DNA from: Fomitopsis serialis
Taxonomy: Eukaryota > Basidiomycota > Agaricomycetes > Polyporales > Fomitopsidaceae
Length of the DNA: 23,034 nt
Assembly (NCBI RefSeq): GCF_022376445.1
Contig: NW_025955511.1
Span: forward strand, 1-23,034
Reading direction: 5' to 3'
Within the stretch, counting starts at the first letter, position 1. Every line of letters begins with the position of its first letter. The notes below the pieces were generated by a model that worked only from the letters and a program-made list of their open reading frames with translations, did no database searches and had not been told where the DNA came from. Shown piece by piece: positions 9,738 through 20,041 of this stretch. A program made the translations under genes and the position numbers.

Positions 9738-11142
9738 ATGGTTTGCCTTCCCCACTCTGTGCTCGTCGTACTGAGCGCCTCCTTGGCTTAGACGTTTTCG
9801 CCCATCCCCTCGTCGACGATGTGACGCCGAACTTGAAGTGCGCGAGTTGAGCGGACGAACTGGGACCGCACTTCCCGCGCCGTTTTGCTTCCTGCCTTGG
9901 TTTGTGATGCCGCCGGTACTGCCCCGGACAACACTATTTGGTGGTGCGATCCTAGCACCGAGTACGCGTTTGTCGGCTTCAGCTATGAGGTCACTGCATG
10001 TAAGTCCGCTATGTTGGGTGTGATCATTAGTTTCTTATCTTGGCTTGGACAGGTCAAACTCCCGAACAACTGCACCGGGAATTTGCCGACATTCGCTATC
10101 ACTTCAATTCTCGCTACGTCCGACTGTATGGGGCGTGCGATAGGGAGGGCTCTAGTGAGTCTTTCACGATCATCACTGACCTCGAGAGTCAATATAGTGT
10201 TTAGTGATGATATCGTCAATGCTGCATGGGATAATGGCCTGGGAGTACATGCTCTCGTCTGGTGTGTTTCATCTACCCGCGCCAGTCACACACTAACCCG
10301 GGAACTCAGTTTGGTTTCGACGGGAGTGACATCTGGATAACACGCCGCGACACCCTCTTCGCCTCGCTACATGCGATCCTAAGGCGAAGTTCATCACCCG
10401 CGGCGTCCAATTTGGTCGGAGCCGCTGTACGACAACGTTCTCCCTCACCAGCAACTCGCGGAACAAGTCATCCTCGCGAAGGCAAACTTATCGAGCCTCA
10501 ACATTCCTGTCACTGTCAGTGAACTTGCGTATGGATATCAAGAGCGCGGCGGTGCACAGGATGTGCTCGATGCGATTGACTTCATCAACATTCACATGTT
10601 ACCCTTCTTCGACCAGGATGCGTCAACGGGTGAGTGTCCTGAGAGTCTCGTATGCTCGTTGAATGCCCGACATTGAGCCATCTCATCCAGCGAACGCATC
10701 CTGGCCAATTGTGATCGACAAGAACCTAGATTTCTTCATTGAGAACGGGAACGGAAGAAGATGTATTGGGACGAGGTCAGTCAATCAAGATTGTGATTGA
10801 TGCATTCTTGAAATTCATGCCTCTGCAAAGAACGGCTGGCCATCGGTGACGTCGCCGAATGTCCAGCCAACAGTCCATACGCAGTTTCAAACATACCAAA
10901 TGAACACGTACGTCCCGCACAATCTACTGCCCAGCGGTTGGTCGTTTGTGGTGTACTGATTCGTACCACTCCAGGCATACTTCGAGCTCCTCGACTCCAA
11001 GTGCGAATACTTGAAGACCGTTGTGGGTGGTGGCGTGGGATGGTTCGCTCACATATATTCGGACAATATGGAGCCAGGATACGGGATCTACAACAGCTCG
11101 GGGCACATGAAGTTCCCATTCCACCCACGAACGGAGTGCTAG
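9738..11142 (+). CDS. GH17-type glucan endo-1,3-beta-glucosidase, copy 1 (frame-broken)
   Basis: Seven exons: 9738-9999, 10053-10154, 10198-10262, 10310-10629, 10691-10775, 10831-10907 and 10975-11142, about 361 residues after frame correction. The ATG at 9738 begins a signal-peptide-like stretch (MVCLPHSVLVVLSASLA). Family motifs follow: WWCDPSTEYAFVGFSYE, FADIRYHFNSRYVRLYG, DDIVNAAWDNGLGVHALVW, VTVSELAYGYQERGG, INIHMLPFF, NGWPS and GYGIYNSSG. The Glu of FGSEP (~residue 182) and the Glu before NGWPS (~280) fit the GH17 acid/base and nucleophile. The enzyme should be secreted and cut or remodel cell-wall beta-1,3-glucan. One-base gaps lie near 9790, 9832, 9891, 10373, 10418, 10755 and 10878, with another at the exon 3 donor (10262). 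Splice sites and motifs are otherwise intact. It is a tandem paralogue of the gene at 12353. Confidence 0.82.
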
Positions 11143-12352
11143 CACTTTTGAATGGTGAGTTGGGTCGCCTCAAGGTGAAGTATCGTTGGGCTTCCATTGT
11201 ATATTGTGCTATCACATGTTCTTGCTCAGTCTACACCGCGGCTCGGTAGATGTATCTGTTCATTACGGGTGAGTGCGCTCACCGAAATGCTCGCGGCATC
11301 AAACACCGGCGCCGCATTGCACCTCTTGATGTCGATACTGAGAGGTGAAGAGGCGATTAGTAGCCGTAAAGCCCGGGTAAACGTTGTATCAGCAGGTGGG
11401 ATTTGCATGCATTCCATGTGTGATGCGCTTGACTTCCGTCAACAGTGTACTAGCGGTCGTTTCCAGTACCGCTGCACGAGACCTTGACGCCTTGGTTGGT
11501 ACGTGAAACGACTCGAGGATTCAGATGCGGTCCAGGGCGATACAAATGGTATTGCTGACCATGAGCGGCCGGTCTCAGGCTGGGTTTATGTCAGGAAACA
11601 TCGTGCTGCTTAGCACGCTTACCGTTATCCGGGGCGCGGCGTGGTCCCTTCCACCTATATGTGGGCTGACTCTCATCATTGCTGAGTACTGATGAGTCCA
11701 TCTTCCGATTCCAGTGGCCTGCCGCGGGAAGAAATCAGATCAAAGGTGGGTGCATTGTCTCCCAGTAGTTCTTGACAGCACTTCGCGCTCGTCCTGTAGT
11801 GCATAGCATGAGTACGTTGGCAACTTGCTCGCGTGCCAGGGAGTGTTGTACCACCATCGGAGTCGTACTTAACTTTGAACCAACTCAACATTCACTCAGC
11901 CGTGGTCGACGAGGAGCGCTCGTGATTCGGGACCAGTGTTGCCGTGATCGCGCTCGGGTTGTTCAGACGGCGTGCTCTTCAGGTTGAGACCGGCTTTACG
12001 CTCCTGGCGTCCTCCGGCCAGTGCACTCCTTCCTCGATCTGCTCTCTACGTGCCCGCATAGTAACGGCCAATGCATCTGAGGCTGAACGTTGCTGAACGT
12101 CAATGTCGGAATGTAACGAGAGAGGAGGCTGACATAGGCATCGTCAGCCACACTGCAGTTCTGCTCCTCGGTGAAACCTGCTCAGGCGCATGGCGCAGAC
12201 ACCTCGCAGTGAACCTATGCACGCGGTACTCGTTCTTGGGCAGCGTCCTCCCGCCTGCTCGCCATCACTTGACTCCCGTCGGGACCTCCATGGGCCATAA
12301 ACGCCGCTGTGCGGGCAGCCCTGTGGACAAAGTTGTTACGATCTTCGCCAGG
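11143..12352. other. Spacer between the two GH17 copies
   Basis: This 1.2 kb stretch should contain the 3' end of copy 1 and the promoter of copy 2. No gene, transposon ends or structural RNA were found. The open frames (11197-11487 plus, 12071-12505 plus) have no family resemblance; the second merely overlaps the true start of copy 2. No third GH17 fragment was recognised. Confidence 0.5.
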
Positions 12353-13823
12353 ATGGCATTCTTCTCACTCTCCCTGAGCGTATTACTATCTGTATTGAAC
12401 CTTAGCTACGCCCTGCCACTCTATGGGGATGCCTCGACGAACCTTTTGAATATGGTGACCTCGGCGGGATTGGAGTCCGTGCATCGTCCTGCTTCCCAGC
12501 CCTAGACTTCGAGATGCCATCCTCTGTTCCATCGAGTGTCAATGACTGTGGTGCGATCCAGCACGGAATACGCGTTCCTCGGATTCAGCTACGAATCACA
12601 GCCTGTGAGTGGTCAATGCAGTATGCCGCGAACTGATCCGAGCCCGACACGTCTGCTGCAGGCCAAAGTGCTGACCAGCTCAAGAGGGACTTCGCCGACA
12701 TTCGCAAGACCTTCAATGGGCGATACGTCCGCCTCTACGGGCTGTGATAACGACGGCTTCTAGTAAGACGCTTTTCTTCGCACACTCAAATCAGACGAAC
12801 TCACCTGGACAACAGCGACGATATCGTGGACGCTGCCTGGGAGAACGATCTAGGCGTGCACGCCCTCATTTGGGTGAGTACACGCCAGTCGGACCAGGAT
12901 TCGGACACGCGATGACACCACCCGTCCAGTTCGGCTTCGACGGGGACAACAAGTGGAAGACACGCCGCAACAAGCTCTTCGCCTCGCTGCACTCCAACCC
13001 AAAGGCACAGTTCGTCACGCGCGGCGTGCAGTTCGGCTCGGAGCCGCTCTTCGACGACGTCCTCCCGCACGCGGACTCGCGAGCAGGTCGAGCAGGCGAA
13101 GACGAACCTCTCCAGTCTGCACATCCCGGTCACTGTCAGTGAGCTGGCATATGGCTACCAGGAGCGCGGGGGCGCCCAGGACGTGCTGGATGCCATCGAC
13201 TACATCAACATCCATATGTTACCGTTCTTCGACCAGAAGGCCTCGACCGGTGAGAAGACTCTTCTGTACGCACCTTCGTGTGTCCAGGACTGACCAGTGC
13301 CGTGCAGCGAATAAGTCATGGCCAATTGTGGAGAAGAACCTCAAGTTCTTCACCAAGAATGGAAGCGGGAAGAAGATGTACCTGGACGAGGTGTGTTCCA
13401 GACGGTGACTTGCCTTTCTCCGGATGCGCTGATCATCCTTGCCTGCTCGCAGAACGGTTGGCCTTCCACGACATCGGAAGGTGTACAGCCGAACAGCCCT
13501 GACGCAGTAGCGAACGTCGCAAACGAGAAGGTGAGCTCAGATCACTCCATTCGCATCTTACCTCCATCCATACGAATACTTCTCGGCCATAACTGCGCAT
13601 GCCATCCGTCTCACCCGCTGCTGTATCTCGGACGTTCGGCTTACCCCCGTCCCGACAGGCCTACTACGAGCTGCTGGATTCGCAGTGCTCGTACTTCAAG
13701 AACGCGACGGCGGCGGCATCGGGTGGTTCGCGCACATCTATTCGGGATCAGGAGCCCGGGTACGGCATCTACAGCAGCTCCGGCAAGACCAAGTTCTCCT
13801 TTAATCCGAAGACGAGCTGCTGA
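12353..13823 (+). CDS. GH17-type glucan endo-1,3-beta-glucosidase, copy 2 (frame-broken)
   Basis: Seven exons: 12353-12604, 12662-12762, 12816-12873, 12930-13249, 13308-13390, 13453-13530 and 13659-13823, about 355 residues after correction. The start gives a classic signal peptide (MAFFSLSLSVLLSVLNLSYA). Motifs parallel copy 1: CFPALDFEMPSS, STEYAFLGFSYE, FADIRKTFNGRYVRLYG, DDIVDAAWENDLGVHALIW, TRRNKLFASLH, VQFGSEPLFDD (Glu ~177), LAYGYQERGGAQDVLDAIDY, KKMYLDE and NGWPSTTS (nucleophile ~274), EPGYGIYSSSG. It is expected to be a secreted beta-1,3-glucanase of cell-wall remodelling. About eleven bases seem missing: near 12442, 12551, 12560, 12594, 12740 (two), 13077-13082 (two), 13708 and 13744 (two). 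Several fit collapsed doublets, such as GGGGCC read as GGGC. Some two-base gaps could equally be one extra base. Splice sites are intact, which argues against decay. Confidence 0.83.
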
Positions 13824-14603
13824 TATCCAAGTCAACGATGCGCTCCACCTACCTCGATGTACTGCACTCCGTCGGAGACGGAGCGCGCTGGTGAGGTGGT
13901 CCTCCGACGGCCATCGGACATTCTCCACGCGAGCTTTCAGTAGTGCTGAAGGCGGTACCCCCTTCCTGTCGTTCACTGCGTGTTCCAGGTGTTACATTAT
14001 TGGGCAATAAAGTTGTTGTATCAGTCACCGTGAGATGATTAAGGTCGCTCGAGACATATGTATCGTCTGCAAATGCATCAGAGCTAGTGAGTGACGGGGC
14101 CACTAACACTTGCACGACAGTTGAGGTCGTGTCTCGTGCACCTGCTCCTCCAATTGAAGGGATCCCGCCGCTCGGGGACAGGTAGGTGACAGCTACAGCA
14201 TATCAAGGATGACAGACGTGCACAGCCGCGTGCAGCGAGTGACAGTACGCTTCCCAGTTTTGTCTACGGTGGTCAGAAGCCGCACGATCGCAATCAAGAA
14301 GGAAGAACGAAACTGTGGACGTGAGGCTGTGCAGACGCGGAACTAAATGTAGGGAGAACAACGCTGTCTTCTGTCAGACTGAAAATCATGCACCGCTGGC
14401 AATCTGCACCAGCCAAGGATTTCAATGATAGAGTTCGGGGGTGACAATCCTAGACAGCTCTCCGCACTCCACGCAGCGTACTAAAGATGATATTCAAGAA
14501 AAAAATAGGCTGTCGATGACTGTGCGATGACTAGGCGCTACAATAATAATGGTGTCCAAGGCGAGAGACGAGTGCGAGTCCATGTGTGCATGTCAAAGGT
14601 CGA
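13824..14603. other. Convergent intergenic region, no gene seen
   Basis: About 0.78 kb separates the stop codons of the second GH17 gene and the minus-strand secreted protein gene, so both 3' UTRs and terminators should lie here. AT-rich tracts such as attgggcaataaagttg (13999-14015) could serve in polyadenylation of copy 2 (AATAAA at 14007). No tRNA, repeat or open frame with family resemblance was found. Confidence 0.5.
14007..14012 (+). terminator. Candidate polyadenylation signal for GH17 copy 2
   Basis: A canonical AATAAA hexamer lies 184 bases after the copy 2 stop codon, on the same strand. Fungal genes use this signal loosely, so the assignment is tentative. Confidence 0.35.
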
Positions 14604-15567
14604 TCAAGCGAACAGAGCGAACACGGAGCAGACAGCAACAAGCGACGACATCGCAACCGCGGCCAAAGGCACGGCGGAAACGGAGAACGCACCGCTCGTG
14701 CTACTGGAGGCTGCGTTGTTCGCGGTCTGCGTGATCGTTGACGGCTCGGAGCCATCTGGTGCGGAATGTTAGTTGCTGGGAACACGATACCATGGAAGGC
14801 TACATACCAGCAAAGCTGGCCGCACTGGCCGACAACCGTGCCATTGACGGTGCTTGCGACACTCGGATCAGCCTGCGCAACAAGGTTGTACATCGCCTTC
14901 GTGCAATCCGTGCAGGTGACATTGCTGCCAAGCTTGATACACCTTCCTCGATCTCCGACACGACCGATTGGAGGTTATCCTTCGTGATCGTGCCCACCTG
15001 CGATTGGATATTGTTCAAAAGCTCGGTGGCGCAGAGTGTCTTGTTGTTCGACGTGCTACAATAGATGCGTCCTGGGTCAGCGCCGGGTGCCACTCCGTGC
15101 GAAGGCAGCTCCTTACTCAGCCAAGCACGCGGCCTTGCGCGCAGTAGGGTAGTACTGCTGCACCATCGAGACGAGGTTACTGGTGTCCGACGTGCTGAGG
15201 CCTGCCGACTCGAGGTCGCTCGCGCAGCCCGAGGTGACGTTCGTGACGACGTCCGACAGCGTCTGGTTCGAGCACACCGTCTGCGAGCACATCCCAGTGA
15301 GCCAGCTGTTGACCGTCGGCACCACAGACGTGTTCTGCGTCGACACGACGAGCCCGACGAGGCTCTGTGCGTTCAAGCATGTCGTCTCGGTGGACGTAAC
15401 GAGCTGAGCGAGGGTAGATTGACAGCTCGACGAAAGCCTGTCGTGTGGCTCGAGCTTAGTTATAATGCGTCGAGAGAGAATGGTAGGACGCACGACAGAG
15501 CCGAGGTAAGATGCGCGCCAGCCGCCATCATCATAGCATACTTAGCGATCTTGGTCGTAGAGAACAT
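14604..15567 (-). CDS. Secreted, probably GPI-anchored cysteine-containing protein of a basidiomycete-type family
   Basis: Four exons on the minus strand: 15567-15494, 15437-15117, 15055-14808 and 14755-14604; introns are 56, 61 and 52 bases with GT..AG ends. About 265 residues after correction. The N-terminus MFSTTKIAKYAMMMAAGAHL leads into a typical secretion signal (cleavage likely after TSALS). The mature part has spaced cysteines and N-glycosylation sites (SSSCQSTLAQLV, MCSQTVCSNQTLSDVV, NVTSGCASDLES, NVTCTDCTKAMYNLV). The C-terminus is a Ser/Thr stretch followed by a hydrophobic tail (AVPLAAVAMSSLVAVC), as in GPI-anchored wall or membrane proteins. It resembles abundant uncharacterised Agaricomycete surface proteins; no enzyme motif is seen. 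A one-base gap lies near 14927 and a probable two-base gap near 14819, both in exon 3. The role is unknown; location at the cell surface is inferred. Confidence 0.75.
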
Positions 15568-16527
15568 ATCGGCGAGAAGAGAAAGCAAAAGCGACTGCAA
15601 GCAAGGGTAGAAATGTGGGAGCTGAGTGAATGGCAGCCCGGCTGCAGGTGGTGGTCAAGATGAAGGTGAGAGAAAGAAAGGAGCGGTGGGCGGAATTGGG
15701 AGCAGCTGACGCGCCTGTGGGCCGTTGCAGTGCTGCCCGCTGTGCCCGCAGCGGATGCCAGCGGATGCCGAGCGCTGCATAGCCGGTTGCCATTCTGGGG
15801 CTTCCGAGAGCCACCCCCACATGCCGACGCGAGCGTTGTCTGTCTTCCTTCCTCACGCTTGCCTCGGTGCATGCGCGACCTCGAGCTGTTGGCGGCGATG
15901 ACTTCGAGGAGAGGGGCGGGAGAGGGGCGGGAGAGGGGGCTGGAGATGCCCCGCGGGTACGTACGATCCTGATCGGACGCGAGTCGGGTCACGGCAGATT
16001 GATGGGCGCCGCCGGATCTGGAATGTTGTGTTGCGACCTGGTCTGGGGCGTCGACTCCGTGTCCGTGTCCCTCTCCTGTGTCCCTGTTCTCCACGCATCC
16101 CTCTGTCATTCCTGGCCAAGCGCGGACGAAGGACCATGCTCGGCTGATGGGACCGAGCTGTATGAATCCGCGGCGACGCACGGGTGCCGTGCTGCATTGT
16201 CCTCGGTGTGTTCCTCGTACTATAGAGCACACTCATAGTTGCCTCATAGGGTCGATATCCCATGCAAACACTGGATAGCCGATATGAATCGAGGGACGAG
16301 GCACCAGCAAGTGAAGTGGGTGACCGACAATCATGCACGACATGTCACTTCTCGGCCCATGTTCCATCAGACTAGCCCGGACATCGCTGTGCTACTGCTC
16401 ACGCTCGCAGCATCGCAGGGAAGCAGACAGATACGGCGTCCTTCCCCCAAGGATTGGCAGATCCGCACAGTTTCCGGCCTCAGTTCGAGGACCTGCCGCA
16501 TGTCAAAGAGCTTCACGGTTTCCAGGG
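15568..16527. other. Intergenic region upstream of the secreted-protein gene
   Basis: This stretch holds the upstream region of the gene starting at 15567. It includes a CT-rich leader on the minus strand (about 15570-15700) and a G-run cluster at 15913-15939. At 16454-16645 a plus-strand frame reads FRPQFEDLPHVKELHGFQG, and the opposite strand also looks coding-like (KLFDMRQVLELRPETVRIC). I cannot decide whether either is part of a gene, such as an extra 3' exon of the minus-strand gene ending at 16528. Confidence 0.4.
15913..15939 (+). other. Potential G-quadruplex tract
   Basis: Five runs of three or more G are separated by one to three bases (gggg c ggg aga gggg c gg gaga ggggg, with the pair in the fourth run). 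It is an imperfect tandem of gggagagggGC, about 350 bases upstream of the start of the minus-strand secreted-protein gene. Only the sequence potential is shown. Confidence 0.5.
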
Positions 16528-17408
16528 CTATGCATATGAAAATACAACATGTGTTACAGCCATGAGGTCAGTCCGGGGCACCACGTACGACCGGGCCGGA
16601 TATACTACTATGATCAGCCAAGTTAGCAGGACGCGGATCATGTAGATATCCAACGCATCCATCCAACCCAATCCAGCGAAATCACCGCGTCCGTCACCTA
16701 GATCTTCCATACTGCACACTGCGAGCGCACGCTCGAATGGCGACTCGCACCCCCAGATCTCCGCCTCGCGATCGCTGTGGATGAGCGCGCTCTGCAGCTC
16801 GCTCACGGTCGCCCGGGCCCCGCTCAGGTCCGTCACCCGCCCGCCGGCCAGCTCCTCCTTCGAGCTCTGGATCGCCTGTGTCACGTCGGCGTCGATATGT
16901 GCGAGGATGTCCGCGGTGTCCCCGTCCTCCTGCCACCGCATGCCGAGCGTCGCTCGTACCACATGCGTGAGCAGGGAAAGGCTCGCGAGGCCCATGCCTG
17001 CGCCGTATAGCGAGCGTGCACGGCGGAGCACGGTGGCGAGCTCGGGCGTGGGATGTGAGAAGCCGTCGGAAGACCTAGAGAAGAGCTGTGTCGAGGGGCT
17101 GAGCTGTTTCGCGTTCATTTTGTCCAGTCGTCTCCGCGCAGTGTCGTGGAAGGCGGCGGTGACGCTTGGTGGGTTCGTCGCCAGGAATGAGCGAATGACC
17201 GCTCGCATGCTGGCACTTGCTGTAAGCGGGTGCAGGTGAGTAGACACGAGCGGTGCTCACTCGTCGATATCAGCATTGGCGATGAAGCTATCCATCATGA
17301 GGTTGCTGTGCGTACATCGTCAGCATAGGGTGTGTCATGATCACTGTGCACTACATACACATGCCCAAGGACGGGGCGGGAGTCGTGGACGGTCTCTAAA
17401 GCAGGCAT
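16528..17408 (-). CDS. Unrecognised ~260-residue protein, three exons
   Basis: Minus-strand exons are 17408-17359, 17305-17261 and 17215-16528; the introns are 53 bases (gtatgt..cacag) and 45 bases (gtgagc..gcaag). The start MPALETVHDSRPVLGHV splices to NLMMDSFIANADID and then to ASMRAVIRSFLATNPPSV, giving an unbroken frame of 261 codons. The protein looks mostly helical and hydrophilic. It contains ATVLRRARSLYGAGMGL, HIDADVTQAIQSSKEELAGG and REAEIWGCESPFERALAVC. The last ~45 residues include a hydrophobic stretch (IYMIRVLLTWLIIVVYPA) that may be a membrane helix or read-through into an unannotated intron, so the 3' end is uncertain. No domain or catalytic motif was recognised. It has no frame break, unlike most neighbours. 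Confidence 0.65.
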
Positions 17409-19506
17409 GCTGGAGGGGAGAAGGGAGTATCGGTGGCGTCGAGGAGGAAAGGCTACTCAGAGGGCTGTGTGCAATGTCAGCTATCATGGCGCAGAGAGAA
17501 ACTTATATCCTCAGCCCGGCGTTGTACTGTGATCCGAGCAGTCAATCCGTCGCGCCGAGCATTAATCCCAAGCAGTGGTGGCCCCCTCGGTGACCGCATC
17601 TGACTCTGGCATCTGCGCCATGCACAAACTCCGATCTGCCAGTGAACTCGCCATCCTCGCATCTCCCCCTCATGCATCCAAGGGATTGTGACAGCGACGT
17701 GACATACGTGCTATCACAGTCGTCGTCCGGGGCCTGCTGACATGCGGGCTGTGACTTATGCCTGAGGGCACGGACGCGTCTGTGGCGGACACGCGCAGCC
17801 TGCAGAGCGGCTACCCAATCAGTGTGCGGGTGGCTGGCGGAATTGGATCTGCGAACTTCTCCGCAAATCGCTCCGATCAGCATCTTCGTGCCCCGCCGTG
17901 CCGCCACCCGATCGGGCCGTTCATGCAGTTCCTCTTTCACCGTCTCGTAACGGACCCGGGCTCCAAGCGCGCGGCACAACCTTCTTATCCAGGCTCAACG
18001 GTCCTGCAGCGGGATAAACCCACTTGACTTGACCGACATTGGCTTTATTGCATGCCAGCGTCCGTTCTCAAACACGCTTAGCCTCGGTCGCGGGACGGTG
18101 CTGATCAAGCCAACCGGGTTAGCACTGACCGCACTTGGACCGCACCGCGCCGTACATTCAACCACGGTGAACATAAAAGTCGGCGAACACGTATGTAAGA
18201 CCTCAGACGAATGTGGCGTCTAGGGCGCATCACTACGACGCATTACACTCACGTTACGAAGCCCTATCATATCACAGCATCGCGTCTGAACAACTTGTTC
18301 ATGACTCGCGAAGTTGATCAACGGTCGACTAGGCGGGGCGCATATTCGGTATCTGAAGACTGCATGAATGACCATCCGCAGCAGCTGTCCGCGCAGATCG
18401 CAATGCAGCAGCAAACGCGGCGGCACGGTCTTCAAATTAGTAGGCTCGCGCGCGGGAGAATAAGTTGAAGTACCGGGGTTCCCTCGGTGGTACGTACGTC
18501 GTTCCGTGGTTGGATGTTCTGGGCTGCCTCCGAAAGGTATGTACAATCTTCCGAGACGGAAGAAAGTGCACCAACGTATCGGTTGGCTGCCGTTGGTAAT
18601 TAGCTTACCTGGTGGAACACCCGGCGGGAGCCTGTAGAGTACTTCGTAGAACGGTACTTGTTCAAGGTTAACTAGTACCGGGACATAGAGTTAAGGTATT
18701 TTTGGTTGATGTGTGCATCTTCGTCATTTGCGCCATGCTGTGTTCTTCGTATTGAACTGCATGATTGACGAACATATCTCTGTAGAACATGGATGGGAGA
18801 AGGATATGACTCATCAGGATTGATGAGACAACAGCGTGTGAGCCCTTTCGAGCCTCTGTCACGCTGGAGGCACAGGGAGCCATTGATGACCGACACCAAT
18901 ACATCGCAACCCTACACAGGCGCCACGCCACCACCGGGTGGCCGCCTCCGTATCGACGAGGCCCCTGAGGAGCTCAAATAAGCAAACGAGACATGTGTAT
19001 GTAGAACATATTGGCGGGTGTTAGAAAGAGACAAGGAAAGATTTCCTGCGGAGAATACTACTTGCACGGTGCGAGAAGTGACATGGCAGATCATAGGGCG
19101 CCGCTGCCACGACTGTAGATGCGGTGGAGGAAAGGTTCAGACTGTCCAGGACGTTGGTGATGCGACATACCCGGGTTCGGACTGCGTCACGGAACGGTCT
19201 CAAAGCTGTCGCCTTCAGGCTTGGAGACGACTCGGTGGCGGCAGATTGACAATCGACCCGTCCGTGTGAGGATCACGATGCGTGCCGCTGTCGTTGGACT
19301 GTCACCGGGGCGGTGAAACTGTACCAGCTGCGCGTGTGCCAAGTACGTGTATGTGGCAGCGCCCATGCGTCGTATGTCGCATTCCTTGCACATATCCTCG
19401 GGACGTCCGTTGCAAGAACATAGCGGTGCTCGTATACCACTGCACTTCAACGCGAAATTTCCACGTAGGATAACGTGGGGAGAGACGGCATATCCTGTAC
19501 CTTACC
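17409..19506. other. Gene-poor region, no convincing gene
   Basis: About 2.1 kb follows the start of the minus-strand gene; its first few hundred bases should hold that gene's promoter. Open frames on both strands (17542-17979 minus, 17758-18027 plus, 18211-18468 plus) have no family motifs or consistent splice signals. No terminal repeats, tRNA or LTR ends were spotted. One short coding-like frame at 18886-18981 is listed separately. Confidence 0.5.
18886..18981 (+). CDS. Possible small ORF, 31 residues
   Basis: The frame reads MTDTNTSQPYTGATPPPGGR and then LRIDEAPEELK before a stop. The composition looks coding-like, but nothing was recognised, no intron or upstream exon is clear, and such a short frame can arise by chance. 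It may be the remnant or last exon of something larger. Confidence 0.2.
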   Translation: MTDTNTSQPYTGATPPPGGRLRIDEAPEELK

Positions 19507-19516
19507 TATTTATATC
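19507..19516 (+). promoter_or_regulatory. Candidate TATA element
   Basis: The sequence tatttatatc lies about 50 bases before the ATG at 19564, a normal fungal spacing for a TATA-like core promoter. It supports the weakly predicted short gene downstream. Confidence 0.4.
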
Positions 19517-19563
19517 TCGCCTGGCCGATCTCCAGCCTGTTTCCTCGATTGGAGCTAAGTACC

Positions 19564-20041
19564 ATGACGCGAGCTCGTGACGTATTACCACGACGCGTCG
19601 CGGGCGTCGTGGCTTTCGCGCATACATCCACCCCGTCGACATCCTTGATCTGCAACCCTCACCTCCATGCAAAGTCTCAACGTTCAAAGTTCAACCGTCG
19701 AGTCGCGTGTTCAAGTCCAAGCCATACCACTTGGAGGTAGCATGCCCCTTTACGGTATGCAATGCGGTGCAGGGCGTAGCCAGGCGAGTCATGCGCGTCG
19801 TTGCATAGAACCTGACGATCGAGACCGTGATCGACGAGTCTGTGACGCAGAACCCGGCCCTACTCGCCCGGGAGGAGAGGGGTGCGGGCGCGCAGGAGCG
19901 CAGAAGACGGTGCAGTTTGCGCAGCTAGTGGACCTGAGGAACGCGAGCGCGAGCGGGGTTCTGTTTGAGAAAAAGTGGCAGAACGTTGCTGCTTTGTTGG
20001 ATTCGAACACGGTGGTGGTTACGGACCGACTTAAGGTGTAA
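19564..20041 (+). CDS. Unrecognised short protein (~135-140 residues), two exons with frame breaks
   Basis: The 3' exon (19809-20041) and the exon before it (ending 19754, intron gtatgc..catag of 54 bases) give coding-like peptides. Exon 1 reads VSTFKVQPSSRVFKSKPYHL and EVACPFT. Exon 2 reads NLTIETVIDESVTQNPALLA, then after a one-base gap near 19897 AQKTVQFAQLVDLRN, GVLFEKKWQNVAALLDSN and TVVVTDRLKV, followed by TAA. The likely start MTRARDV lies in another frame from exon 1, so a second gap near 19580 is needed; the N-terminus is basic and Arg-rich. With one base added, exon 2 closes in phase. I do not recognise the family. A fragment of a larger degraded gene is the main alternative. Confidence 0.42.

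Noticed and set aside
11689..11734. Hammerhead-ribozyme-like words (ctgatgag followed by gaaa)
   Set aside because: The two conserved core words occur about 35 bases apart, but the sequence between and around them does not form the three required stems. Chance occurrence is likely.
9738..13823. Calling both GH17 loci pseudogenes
   Set aside because: Frames are broken, but all splice sites, catalytic residues and corrected exon lengths are conserved, and unrelated neighbouring genes show the same kind of loss. Sequence error is the simpler explanation.
17542..17979. 145-codon minus-strand ORF
   Set aside because: It is Arg/His/Cys-rich with no recognisable domain, no supporting splice sites, and competing frames on the other strand.
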